Assembly: GCF_036516575.1 (NCBI RefSeq)
Contig: NZ_DATBTY010000036.1
Location: forward strand, 1 to 64,000
Source of the DNA: Cerasibacillus sp036516575
GTDB taxonomy: Bacteria; Bacillota; Bacilli; Bacillales; Amphibacillaceae
Length of the DNA stretch: 64,000 nt
Direction: 5' to 3'
The stretch's first letter is position 1. Every line of letters begins with the position of its first letter. The notes below the pieces were generated by a model, which saw only the letters and a list, made by a program, of their open reading frames with translations, was not told the DNA's origin and did no database searches. Of this stretch, positions 50,086-58,770 are shown in pieces. The translations under genes were made by a program, and so were the position numbers.

Positions 50086-50370
50086 TTAATAGTTTATCTT
50101 TTTTGCAATATTTAAAACGGTTTCTCGATCTGCCCCAGCAACTGTAAATAATTTTTTCTCTGTAATGATTTGTAACTCGCAAATTCCTGATTCTGATTGA
50201 TGTAAAATAGCAACTTGTCCATTAATATTTAACTCTTCTACTGTGTTAGAAGGAAACCAGCCTTTTACTTCATCTGTAAATTTTGAAATGTTAATGCCAT
50301 TTGTATATGTTGTTTCTGATACTAAAATATCGTTTTCTTCTGTTTGGTGCCATGCCCTTATGTTTTTTGA
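50086..50370 (-). pseudogene. C-terminal remnant of a DUF4367-like protein
   Basis: An open frame of 94 codons on the minus strand without any usable start: it is closed upstream by TAG at 50371-50373 and has no in-frame ATG, GTG or TTG near its beginning. The text reads like real protein (KFTDEVKGWFPSNTVEELNI, then NGQVAILHQSESGICELQII) and ends FTVAGADRETVLNIAKKINY, which resembles the C-terminus of DUF4367 domains. Just upstream lies GGGCTGTCTAAAGAAGACTA on the minus strand, reminiscent of an IS end, which may have removed the 5' part. Not functional as it stands. Confidence 0.6.
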
Positions 50371-50403
50371 CTAGTCTTCTTTAGACAGCCCTTATCAAAA
50401 ATA

Positions 50404-51435
50404 TTAAGGAAATACGATAAGATACGTTAAACCTGATAAGAGAATGCTCGTTACAATCATTGCCATTAATGGGCGAAGGGCCTTATGGCGTAAATCTCTC
50501 ATGTTAACACCTAAACCTAATCCAACCATGGCAGCTGTTAAAAGCCATGTTGTGACAGAATATATAAAGCTCATCATTGAATCACTGACAGGAATCGAAT
50601 GACCCAAAACATAACTTCCTAATAAACTCATCATGATAAACCCAAGTAAAAACAATGGAAAAGTAATCTGTGCATCAGTAGATTGGGATTGTTTTTTACG
50701 TTTTATCAGCATCATTATAATAATCGAAAGCGGGATGAGCAGAAACACGCGTCCGAGTTTTGCTAAGAGAGCCATCGCTAAAGCATCTTGCCCAGCTCGT
50801 TCTGCCGCTAAAGCAACATGTGCTAATTCATGCAAACTTAGGCCTGACCAAATACCATAATCGACCGACGATAAAGATAAAAATGGTCGGATTATAACAT
50901 AAATAATCGAGAACAATGTCCCAATAAGAGCAATCATGCCAACACTTATAGCTGTATCATTATCTTTTGCTTGAATTATAGGTGCAATGGCTGCAATCGC
51001 AGCTGCTCCACACACACCTGTACCGACACCGGCAAGTAATGAAATGGTTGGATCGGCCTTTAATCGTTTAGATAAAAACATCATAACAAAAATACTAAAA
51101 GCAATGACTAACGCATCTTTAGCGAGTAATCCAACTCCTTCGCCAAGCACAGTATGAATATTTAATCGCAATCCATACAAAATAATTGCCAGTCTGAGAA
51201 GTACTTTTGAAGAAAAGGTAATGCCCGTTCGGAGTCGTTCTGGATATCCGAATAAAAGATTATAAATAAAAGCAATGATTATAGCTGATGCAAGTTGACC
51301 AACATAAGAGAATCCAGGGATATAGGTTAGTAAATAGCCTAAAAGGGCAATTAAAAATGTAAACAAAACACCACCTATCCACCTACTAGTTGCTGATGAT
51401 AAAGGGTGTTTTTTTATTTGTTCTTTGTGTGTCAT
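50404..51435 (-). CDS. YeiH/UPF0324 family membrane protein (putative sulfate exporter)
   Basis: A 343-residue membrane protein with about ten helices. GTGVCGAAAIAAIAPIIQAKDND (abbreviated: GTGVCGAAAIAA) and GLSLHELAHVALA are the family signatures. Members are annotated as putative sulfate exporters and are typically divergent from a LysR regulator, as here. ATG 51435 is chosen, nine bases after GGGAGG; the frame extends to ATG 51456 across that site. Confidence 0.87.
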   Translation of the reverse strand: MTHKEQIKKHPLSSATSRWIGGVLFTFLIALLGYLLTYIPGFSYVGQLASAIIIAFIYNLLFGYPERLRTGITFSSKVLLRLAIILYGLRLNIHTVLGEGVGLLAKDALVIAFSIFVMMFLSKRLKADPTISLLAGVGTGVCGAAAIAAIAPIIQAKDNDTAISVGMIALIGTLFSIIYVIIRPFLSLSSVDYGIWSGLSLHELAHVALAAERAGQDALAMALLAKLGRVFLLIPLSIIIMMLIKRKKQSQSTDAQITFPLFLLGFIMMSLLGSYVLGHSIPVSDSMMSFIYSVTTWLLTAAMVGLGLGVNMRDLRHKALRPLMAMIVTSILLSGLTYLIVFP

Positions 51436-51493
51436 TGATGCCATCCTCCCATTCATACGATAAAGGAGTTTTATAGATAAATGAAATAAATCA

Positions 51494-51508
51494 TTGTTAT
51501 AATAACAA
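51494..51508. promoter_or_regulatory. LysR-type operator in the yeiH-lysR divergent region
   Basis: TTGTTATAATAACAA, a perfect 15-bp palindrome fitting the T-N11-A pattern of LysR-type sites. A TG-A-TATAAT extended -10 for the lysR gene lies at 51518-51526, so binding just upstream could control both directions. Confidence 0.65.
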
Positions 51509-51552
51509 TAAGTAAAATGATATAATAAAGAAAAATAAGGAAGAGTGAAAGT

Positions 51553-52455
51553 GTGGATCAGCGATTAGAAGTATTTGTTACTGTTGTTGAAGAACAGAAC
51601 TTTACCCGCGCAGCAGAAAAATTGCATATGACACAACCAGCAGTTAGTCAATATATTCGTCAATTTGAAAATGATATAGGAACGCGATTATTGGAGAGGA
51701 CGAATAAATATGTTCGTCTAAATAAAGCAGGTGATATCGTTTACCATCATGCAAAGGAAATTCTTGGCTTATATACGAATATGCAACATCTGATTGATGA
51801 TTTAATTCATCAAACAAAAGGCTTGTTATCGATTGGTGCTAGCTATACATTTGGGGAATATGTGTTGCCAAAACTTATTGCTCAATTAAAAGGAGCATAT
51901 CCCGATATTGAACCGTCGATTATGATCGGTAATACAGCGACAATTGCTGATTTGGTTAATCGTCATCAATTAGATGTTGGAATTGTTGAAGGTCGTTTTA
52001 AAGATCAATCACTCCAAGAAGAGAAATTTGCTAAAGACGATATGTATATTGTTTCTTCATCGAGCCATCGATTCGCCAAGTCCGGTAGAACCATTACAAA
52101 AAAGGATCTACAAGATGAAATTTGGGTCATAAGGGAACCTGGATCAGGAACACGTGAGGCAACATTAATGATGTTAGAACAAATAGGTGTGAAACCAAAA
52201 CACCATGTTTATTTTAGTAGCACACAGTCCATTAAACACGCTGTTGAAGCAGGACTAGGTTTGACATTATTATCAAAATGGGCTGTACAGAAAGAGCTAA
52301 AGTATGGTGACTTAAAAATCATTCCAGTACAAGGTTTACCATTTAGACGTGTTTTTTCAATGATTACGAAATCACCTTTTCAGACAAAGGCATTAGAGGT
52401 CTTTATGGATATCGTTCGTTATCATACTTTATTATATATGAATGATTATTCTTAA
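51553..52455 (+). CDS. LysR-family transcriptional regulator
   Basis: A 300-residue LysR protein: N-terminal winged helix (FTRAAEKLHMTQPAVSQYIRQF at about 17-38), then a two-lobed effector domain (about 90-290). It starts at GTG 51553 behind GGAAGAG. Divergent position relative to yeiH and the palindrome between them make yeiH its probable target. Effectors of relatives such as CysL or YwfK are sulfur or acetate metabolites; none can be inferred here. Confidence 0.9.
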   Translation: MDQRLEVFVTVVEEQNFTRAAEKLHMTQPAVSQYIRQFENDIGTRLLERTNKYVRLNKAGDIVYHHAKEILGLYTNMQHLIDDLIHQTKGLLSIGASYTFGEYVLPKLIAQLKGAYPDIEPSIMIGNTATIADLVNRHQLDVGIVEGRFKDQSLQEEKFAKDDMYIVSSSSHRFAKSGRTITKKDLQDEIWVIREPGSGTREATLMMLEQIGVKPKHHVYFSSTQSIKHAVEAGLGLTLLSKWAVQKELKYGDLKIIPVQGLPFRRVFSMITKSPFQTKALEVFMDIVRYHTLLYMNDYS

Positions 52456-52646
52456 CAGAGACTATATAGGAGATTTACACAAAAACAACAAAAACAATAT
52501 ATAATAACGTTATATGCATTTTATTTTATATCTTTGCTCTTATTTCATCAAAAGCGCTTAATCCGAATGATAGGGGGAAATTAAATAAGTTGTACATTTT
52601 ATTATAGAGCTATTCACAAATAAACGAATGTTTGACAAATAAATAT

Positions 52647-52660
52647 TTTAAGCGTTTTCA
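52647..52660. promoter_or_regulatory. Catabolite-responsive element upstream of yhfI-opp
   Basis: TTTAAGCGTTTTCA matches 13 of 14 cre positions. It lies just after a TTGACA (52632-52637), so CcpA would sit on the promoter and repress the peptide-uptake operon under glucose. Confidence 0.6.
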
Positions 52661-52689
52661 ATGAATGAACAATAAGGGGATGTTAATAC

Positions 52690-53424
52690 GTGAAATTAAC
52701 TACGGTCGGTTTTTGGGGTGCATTCCCCCGTGCTAACGAAGCGACATCTTGTTATTTAGTACAAGATGAAGATACACGTATTGTATTAGATTGCGGCAGT
52801 GGTGCATTGTCACGTTTACAAAACTATGTACAACTTAACGAGTTAGATGCGGTGTTTATTAGTCACACACATGCAGACCATATAGCTGATATTTATTGTT
52901 TAGAATATGCGATGTTAGTCCAAAGACAATTAGGAAATAGAAAGACGCCGTTAGATGTTTATATTTATACTGATGAGTTAAGGACATTACCATTTACTTT
53001 TCCAGAAGCATTGAATATACAACAACTTCACGTAACTGATAGAATTCAAGTTGGTTCATTATCGGTTACTTTTTCGGAAAATGTGCACGATATTCCATGT
53101 TGTTCTATGAAAGTTACGAACCGAACGGGACAAACACTTGTTTACTCAGGGGATACAGGTTATACCGACACTCTCATTCAATTTGCTAAAGGAGTAGATG
53201 TATTGCTTATTGAATGCAGTTTATATATGAAACAACAGGGTCTTATTAAAGGGCATCTTGCAAGTAATGAAGTCGGAAAAATAGCACAGCAAGCAAATGT
53301 GAAACACGTTGTTTTAACTCACTTTCCGCATTACGGTCACTTAAATCGTTTAAGAGAAGAAGTTAGGCTGTTTTATAAGAAAAAAATCACTTATGCAAAA
53401 GAAGGTCTAACCATTACATTATAA
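52690..53424 (+). CDS. yhfI: Metallo-beta-lactamase-fold hydrolase (YhfI-like)
   Basis: A 244-residue MBL-fold protein of the RNase Z/YhfI branch. The metal motif HTHADH (H59, H61, D63, H64) is intact, with downstream VHDIPCCSM, SGDTGYTDT and LTHFPHYG supplying the remaining ligands. It begins MKLTTVGFWGAFPRANEATS, like B. subtilis YhfI. The substrate is unknown. GTG 52690 follows AAGGGGATG. The gene is 19 bases before a peptide-binding lipoprotein gene, so it probably belongs to that operon. Confidence 0.85.
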   Translation: MKLTTVGFWGAFPRANEATSCYLVQDEDTRIVLDCGSGALSRLQNYVQLNELDAVFISHTHADHIADIYCLEYAMLVQRQLGNRKTPLDVYIYTDELRTLPFTFPEALNIQQLHVTDRIQVGSLSVTFSENVHDIPCCSMKVTNRTGQTLVYSGDTGYTDTLIQFAKGVDVLLIECSLYMKQQGLIKGHLASNEVGKIAQQANVKHVVLTHFPHYGHLNRLREEVRLFYKKKITYAKEGLTITL

Positions 53425-53443
53425 TAATAGGGGGATTTGATCA

Positions 53444-54973
53444 ATGAGAAATATTGTAAACATTATCTTACTCACTGTGTTTGCTTCTCTTGTTATGGTA
53501 GGTTGCTCTAATGATTCTAAATCTAAAACAGGTTCAAAAGAAGAGGTGGCCAAAAAGGGCGGTACGGTTCGAATAGCGATGAGTACGGAAGTGGATAATT
53601 TAGATCCTTATTTATCGGCTGCAACAGATACGTCATCCATGATGGATAATGTATTTGATGGACTACTTGATACAGATGAATCAGGTCAGTTAATTCCAGC
53701 ACTTGCTAAAGAATATAAGATCTCTGATGATGGGTTAACATATACATTCCAGTTAAATGAGGGGGTCCTTTTTCACGATGGTTCTGAATTAACAGCTGAA
53801 GATGTCGTTTATTCGTATTCGAAGTTAGCGGGATTAAATGGAAATGAGCCCCATTCTTCTAAATTTGAAATTGTCGAGACAGTCGAGGCAACATCGGATT
53901 ATGAAGTTGTGGTCACATTAAAGGAAAGAGATTCTGCCTTTTTAGCGCGAAACATTGCTGCTATCGTACCGCAAGACTATGAGGAACAAAGTACGGAACC
54001 AATTGGGACAGGTCCATTTAAATTTAAAGAGTACAAAGTTGGTCAAGAACTTATTTTAGTTAAGAATGAGGATTATTACCAAAAAGATAAAATGCCTAAA
54101 ATTGATGAAGTTCAGTTTAAAATCATGCCAGACCAAGAATCTTCTATTTTAGCAATGCAAGCGGGGGATATCGATGTTATTCCTGGTGTCACGGCACAAG
54201 GGCTTAATCAATTAGGTGATTCCGTTGAAACGGTAAGCGGTCCACAGAACATGGTTCAGTTAATGGCGATGAATCATGAAGTCAAACCACTAAATGATGT
54301 CCGTGTACGTCAGGCGATAAATTATGCCATTGATAAAGATGTCATCATTGAAACAGTAGCAGAAGGAAAAGGGACGAAATTAGGTTCGAATATGAGTCCG
54401 GCGATGGCACTTTATTATGAAGAAGGTTTAGAGGATTATTACAATCCTGATGTTGAAAAGGCAAAGGCCTTACTAAAAGAAGCTGGTTATGAAGATGGGT
54501 TTACAATGGAATTAACCGTTCCATCCGACTATCAATTTCATGTTGATACGGCACAAGTGATTGTTGAACAACTAAATCAAATTAATATTCAAACAGAAAT
54601 TAAACAAATTGAATTTAGTACATGGTTGGAAGATGTTTATAATAACAGAAAATACGAAACTACGATTGTTGGTTTTACTGGAAAACTCGACCCATTTGAA
54701 GTGCTCGGTCGCTATGTTAGTGATTACCATAAAAACTTTATGAACTTTAAAAATGATCAATTCGATGCGTTAATTAAACAAGCGATTGCAGAAACCGATG
54801 AGGCTGAAATGGCGACGTTATATAAAGAAGCACAAACAATCTTAACAGAAGAAGCTGCAGCGGTATTTATTATGGACCCTGATCGAACGATTGCAATGAG
54901 AGAGAACCTTGAAGGATTTAAAATGTATCCGATACAAAAATTCAATTTAGAAGATCTTCTTTTTAAAGAGTAA
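53444..54973 (+). CDS. Dpp/Opp-type peptide ABC substrate-binding lipoprotein
   Basis: A 509-residue family 5 solute-binding protein with lipobox VGC (lipidated C21). GGTVRIAMSTEVDNLDPY opens the mature domain, LTYTFQLNEGVLFHDG is the family signature, and VRQAINYAIDKDVII lies near the hinge. Such proteins bind di- or oligopeptides, or sometimes nickel complexes or opines. It is followed by two permease and two ATPase genes, giving a full importer. The ribosome binding site is AGGGGGA. Confidence 0.92.
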   Translation: MRNIVNIILLTVFASLVMVGCSNDSKSKTGSKEEVAKKGGTVRIAMSTEVDNLDPYLSAATDTSSMMDNVFDGLLDTDESGQLIPALAKEYKISDDGLTYTFQLNEGVLFHDGSELTAEDVVYSYSKLAGLNGNEPHSSKFEIVETVEATSDYEVVVTLKERDSAFLARNIAAIVPQDYEEQSTEPIGTGPFKFKEYKVGQELILVKNEDYYQKDKMPKIDEVQFKIMPDQESSILAMQAGDIDVIPGVTAQGLNQLGDSVETVSGPQNMVQLMAMNHEVKPLNDVRVRQAINYAIDKDVIIETVAEGKGTKLGSNMSPAMALYYEEGLEDYYNPDVEKAKALLKEAGYEDGFTMELTVPSDYQFHVDTAQVIVEQLNQINIQTEIKQIEFSTWLEDVYNNRKYETTIVGFTGKLDPFEVLGRYVSDYHKNFMNFKNDQFDALIKQAIAETDEAEMATLYKEAQTILTEEAAAVFIMDPDRTIAMRENLEGFKMYPIQKFNLEDLLFKE

Positions 54974-54990
54974 ATGAAGGGGAATTCCCA

Positions 54991-55935
54991 TTGCGATATT
55001 TCAGCTATAAAGTATTTACGTTTATTGTCACCATTACCCTTGTGTCTCTCATTGTCTTTAGTGTTTTTCAAGTACTTCCAGGCAATCCAGCCCAAATTAT
55101 TCTCGGGCTGGATGCCGATGAACAGCAAATTGCTCAACTAGAAAAAGAACTCGGTTTAGATCAATCATTGTGGGAACAGTATATAAGCTGGATATCGGGT
55201 CTTTTATCTGGTGATTTAGGTCAGTCTCTCAAGTATCAACAGCCTGTATTGGATATATTATTAGACCGAATTCCAGTCACGTTTTCACTCGCTTTCGTTT
55301 CGATTGTTTTAACGGCTTTAATTGGAATTCCTCTAGGGATTTTTATCGCTCGAACAGATGGAAAATGGGTGTCGACCATTTTATCAATGCTTACTCAACT
55401 AGGAATTGCGATTCCATCTTTTTGGTTTGGCTTCATACTTATTCTCTTGTTCTCGGTCACGTTTAAATTATTTCCATCGTATAGTTATGTTCCGTGGTCG
55501 GAGGATTTTTTTGGAGCGTTAAGGTCATTCTTTTTACCTTCATTAGCGTTAGCATTATCTAATATCGCGATAATGATTCGTTATTTACGAAATACGATAC
55601 TTGATCAAACAAAAATGGATTATGTCCGTACAGCAAAATGTAAGGGATTAAGTGAACGATGGATTGTTTATCGACATATTTTACGAAACGCATTTATTCC
55701 GATTTTAACGATTATCGGCATGATTATTGCTGATACATTAGGGGGAAGTATCATCATTGAAAATGTCTTTAGTCTTCCAGGATTAGGTAGTCTATTAATT
55801 CAATCGATTTCTTCAAGAGATTTCCCACTCGTTCAGTCCATGGTGTTGTATATTGCTGTACTTGTTGTTTTTATTAATTTTATGGTGGACTTGCTCTATA
55901 ATGTAATTGATCCACGCATTCGACTGAAGGGGTGA
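54991..55935 (+). CDS. Peptide ABC transporter permease (DppB/OppB type)
   Basis: A 314-residue permease with six helices. The first external loop and the GEEAEKELGLDQSLWEQY-like region (here DEQQIAQLEKELGLDQSL) are typical of the DppB group, and the EAA loop reads MDYVRTAKCKGLSERWIVYRH. The start is TTG 54991 behind AAGGGGAATTCCCA. It overlaps the region leading into the next permease gene. Confidence 0.93.
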   Translation: MRYFSYKVFTFIVTITLVSLIVFSVFQVLPGNPAQIILGLDADEQQIAQLEKELGLDQSLWEQYISWISGLLSGDLGQSLKYQQPVLDILLDRIPVTFSLAFVSIVLTALIGIPLGIFIARTDGKWVSTILSMLTQLGIAIPSFWFGFILILLFSVTFKLFPSYSYVPWSEDFFGALRSFFLPSLALALSNIAIMIRYLRNTILDQTKMDYVRTAKCKGLSERWIVYRHILRNAFIPILTIIGMIIADTLGGSIIIENVFSLPGLGSLLIQSISSRDFPLVQSMVLYIAVLVVFINFMVDLLYNVIDPRIRLKG

Positions 55936-55940
55936 TGGAG

Positions 55941-56750
55941 ATGAAGAATAAAAGAAGCATCCCCTTTCTGATTGGTATCAGCTTAGTCCTACTGATGTTT
56001 GTCATAATGATTACAAGTCTATTTTATACACCATATGATCCGAATATGATGCAAACCGACGCTCGACTCATTAAACCATCTTTGGAGCATCCATTCGGTA
56101 CGGATAATTTCGGAAGAGATATATTAAGTCGAATCATGCAAGGATCACAGACTGCTTTTATCATCGGTTTATCATCTGTTTCAGTTGGCTTATTTTTTGG
56201 CTTTATGATCGGGGCATGTGCGGGTTATTTTGGTGGCTGGATTGATGAGTTATGCATGCGTTTTATTGATGCTTTAATGGCTTTTCCGGGCATTTTATTA
56301 GCCATCATGCTTATTACAGTTTTTGAACCTGGGATGAAAAATACAATCTTTGCACTTGGCATCATGAGTATTCCAACATTTGCGCGAATTATTCGTAGTA
56401 GTTTTATGCAAACAAAACAGTTCGATTATGTCAAAGCAAGTAAAGCGAAGGGTGCTGGATCGACCCATGTTATTTTTCAACATATTTTACCGAATGTGAT
56501 GTCACCGATTCTTGTTGCAGCGACATTAAGTTTTTCGGGAACGATTTTAGCAGAAGCTGGTTTAAGTTATTTAGGATTAGGTGTGCAACCGCCAGATCCG
56601 AGTTGGGGTCGGATGCTAAAAGAAGCCCAACCTTATATTGCTACTGCTCCATGGTATGTCATTATCACTGGAACAATGATTACATTAATGGTACTCGGTT
56701 TTAATTTACTAGGTGATGGTATACGTGATCAGCAAGATAAAAAGAGCTAG
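55941..56750 (+). CDS. Peptide ABC transporter permease (DppC/OppC type)
   Basis: A 269-residue permease with six helices. HPFGTDNFGRDILSRIMQGS is the conserved segment after helix 1 in DppC, and the EAA loop reads FDYVKASKAKGAGSTHVIFQH. ATG 55941 is chosen because GAAGGGG (ending 55932) is eight bases upstream; the GTG 55932 and ATG 55935 are too close. Confidence 0.92.
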   Translation: MKNKRSIPFLIGISLVLLMFVIMITSLFYTPYDPNMMQTDARLIKPSLEHPFGTDNFGRDILSRIMQGSQTAFIIGLSSVSVGLFFGFMIGACAGYFGGWIDELCMRFIDALMAFPGILLAIMLITVFEPGMKNTIFALGIMSIPTFARIIRSSFMQTKQFDYVKASKAKGAGSTHVIFQHILPNVMSPILVAATLSFSGTILAEAGLSYLGLGVQPPDPSWGRMLKEAQPYIATAPWYVIITGTMITLMVLGFNLLGDGIRDQQDKKS

Positions 56751-56762
56751 GAGGTACGTGTG

Positions 56763-57752
56763 ATGGTAGAGCCGATTTTACATATTCAGGATTTAGATGT
56801 CTCATTTACTTTTCCGGACGGTCAATATAAAGCGATTGATTCACTATCTTTTACGGTTTACCCAAATGAAGTGGTCGGAATCGTAGGTGAATCTGGTTGT
56901 GGTAAAACACTTACTTCTCTAGCTATCATGGGTATGTTGCCAGACAATGCCTCTGTCACGAATGGCTCGATTCGCTTTCGTCACCAGCGTAATCTTGTCG
57001 ATCTTTCTGAAAGGGAATGGCAAAGCATTCGCGGAAGAGCAATTTCAATGATTTTTCAAGAACCAATGACGGCTTTAAACCCACTTTATCCAGTGGGAAG
57101 ACAAATTTCTGAAGTTTTGATTAAACATACGAAACAATCACGGAAAGCGATCAAAGAACAGACGATTCAATTAATGAAGCAGGTTGGTTTGCCACGAGCG
57201 GAAGCGTTGTACCATTCATATCCACATCAATTATCAGGAGGTATGAGACAACGGATTGTCATTGCGATGGCTCTAATTGGTGAACCAGACTTAATTATTG
57301 CTGATGAGCCGACGACTGCCTTGGATGTGACGATACAATCACAAATTCTTCAGTTGTTTCGTGAGTTGAAACAAGAGAAAAAAGCGTCAATGCTATTTAT
57401 CTCGCATGATTGGGGTGTTTTAAGTCAAGTATGTGATCGCGTCCTTGTCCTATACGCAGGACAACTTGTTGAAGCGGGGCCGATTTCTCGTCTGGTCCAA
57501 CAGCCACTTCACCCTTATACGAAAGGGCTTATCCGCTCCATACCAGACCGTGCCAAACGAGGTGAACCCCTATATACGATTCCAGGAAGGGTTCCACCAT
57601 TAAAAGAACGCCATCGTGGTTGTCCATTTTATGATCGGTGTCGAGAACGTATGGAAATATGCCGAACCGTTCGTCCTAAAACAGTGAATATAAAGGAACA
57701 AATGGTTCAATGTCATCTTTATACGGAAGAAATGGATGTGCCATCATCATGA
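56763..57752 (+). CDS. Peptide ABC transporter ATP-binding protein (DppD/OppD type)
   Basis: A 329-residue ATPase: Walker A GESGCGKT, signature LSGGMRQR, Walker B LIIADEPT, and the C-terminal oligopeptide-transporter extension with cysteines in CPFYDRCRERMEIC, which in relatives binds an iron-sulfur cluster. AGGAGG sets ATG 56763. It overlaps the next gene by four bases (ATGA). Confidence 0.93.
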   Translation: MVEPILHIQDLDVSFTFPDGQYKAIDSLSFTVYPNEVVGIVGESGCGKTLTSLAIMGMLPDNASVTNGSIRFRHQRNLVDLSEREWQSIRGRAISMIFQEPMTALNPLYPVGRQISEVLIKHTKQSRKAIKEQTIQLMKQVGLPRAEALYHSYPHQLSGGMRQRIVIAMALIGEPDLIIADEPTTALDVTIQSQILQLFRELKQEKKASMLFISHDWGVLSQVCDRVLVLYAGQLVEAGPISRLVQQPLHPYTKGLIRSIPDRAKRGEPLYTIPGRVPPLKERHRGCPFYDRCRERMEICRTVRPKTVNIKEQMVQCHLYTEEMDVPSS

Positions 57753-58696
57753 TTGAAGTAAAAAATCTTTATAAATTTTATCACATGCCTCGGAAGAAGT
57801 TTTTTTCTAAAGAGACGTCTATTAAAGCGGTTAATGGTGTTAGTTTTACATTACGTGAAGGGGAAACATTTGGTCTTGTTGGTGAAAGTGGCAGTGGTAA
57901 ATCGACAACGGGAGAAATCATTGTTCAATTAATAAAGCAAACGAGTGGTCAAGTGTTATATAAGGGAAAAGATGTTTCTAAGTTTAGCGCATCAAAGCTA
58001 AAAACATGGCGGAGAAAAGTCCAGATTGTTTTTCAGGACCCTTATGCATCGTTGAATCCGAAGAAAACGGTTCAATGGATTTTACGCGAGCCGTTGATGA
58101 TTCATAAAATGGGCAATCGTAGGGAACAGGATAAACGGATTATCGACATGTTACATGATGTTGGTTTAGACGAGTCTTTTTTGAAGCGTTATCCGCATGA
58201 GTTAAGTGGTGGTCAAAGACAGCGTGTTGTCATAGCAGCAGCACTTATTTTACAACCGGAATTTGTTGTCATTGATGAAGGCGTTTCGGCGCTTGATGTA
58301 TCAGTTCAAGCACAGATTTTAAATCTCTTAAAAGCATTACAGAAAAAATATCGCTTAACTTATTTGTTTATCTCACATGATTTGAATGTTGTGCAATATT
58401 TTTGTGATCGGATTGCTGTCATGTATTTAGGGGAAATGGTCGAAATGGGGACAGTGTCTGACTTAGATGAACCGAAACATCCGTATACAAAAGCTTTGTT
58501 TTCATCTATTCCAACTCGTGAAGTGAATACAAGTGAAACGGTATTAAGTGGTGAAGTCCCAAGTGCGAGCGCCATTCCTGAGGGGTGCCCATTTCATACA
58601 CGTTGCCCGTTTGTTCAGGAGAGATGCAAACATGAAAAACCAGTTAAACATGAGCTTACAACAGAGCATACGGTTCGTTGCCACTTATATGATTAG
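57749..58696 (+). CDS. Peptide ABC transporter ATP-binding protein (DppF/OppF type)
   Basis: A 315-residue ATPase: Walker A GESGSGKS, signature LSGGQRQR, Walker B VVIDEGVSALD (Gly in place of the usual Ala or Pro after DE), and the C-terminal extension CPFHTRCPFVQERC. The start is ATG 57749, coupled to the stop of the preceding gene; a longer frame reaching 57710 lies within that gene and is not needed. It is the last gene of yhfI-dppABCDF-like operon. Confidence 0.92.
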   Translation: MIEVKNLYKFYHMPRKKFFSKETSIKAVNGVSFTLREGETFGLVGESGSGKSTTGEIIVQLIKQTSGQVLYKGKDVSKFSASKLKTWRRKVQIVFQDPYASLNPKKTVQWILREPLMIHKMGNRREQDKRIIDMLHDVGLDESFLKRYPHELSGGQRQRVVIAAALILQPEFVVIDEGVSALDVSVQAQILNLLKALQKKYRLTYLFISHDLNVVQYFCDRIAVMYLGEMVEMGTVSDLDEPKHPYTKALFSSIPTREVNTSETVLSGEVPSASAIPEGCPFHTRCPFVQERCKHEKPVKHELTTEHTVRCHLYD

Positions 58697-58709
58697 CTTA
58701 TATGTAAAC

Positions 58710-58753
58710 AAAACAATCCCGTCATTTTTTTATGAGTGACGGGATTGTTTATT
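58710..58753. terminator. Bidirectional terminator between the peptide operon and the FtsX gene
   Basis: AAACAATCCCGTCA...TGACGGGATTGTTT, a 14-bp stem, T-rich on both sides. Confidence 0.9.
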
Positions 58754-58770
58754 TAATAAGTGTTTTACTT

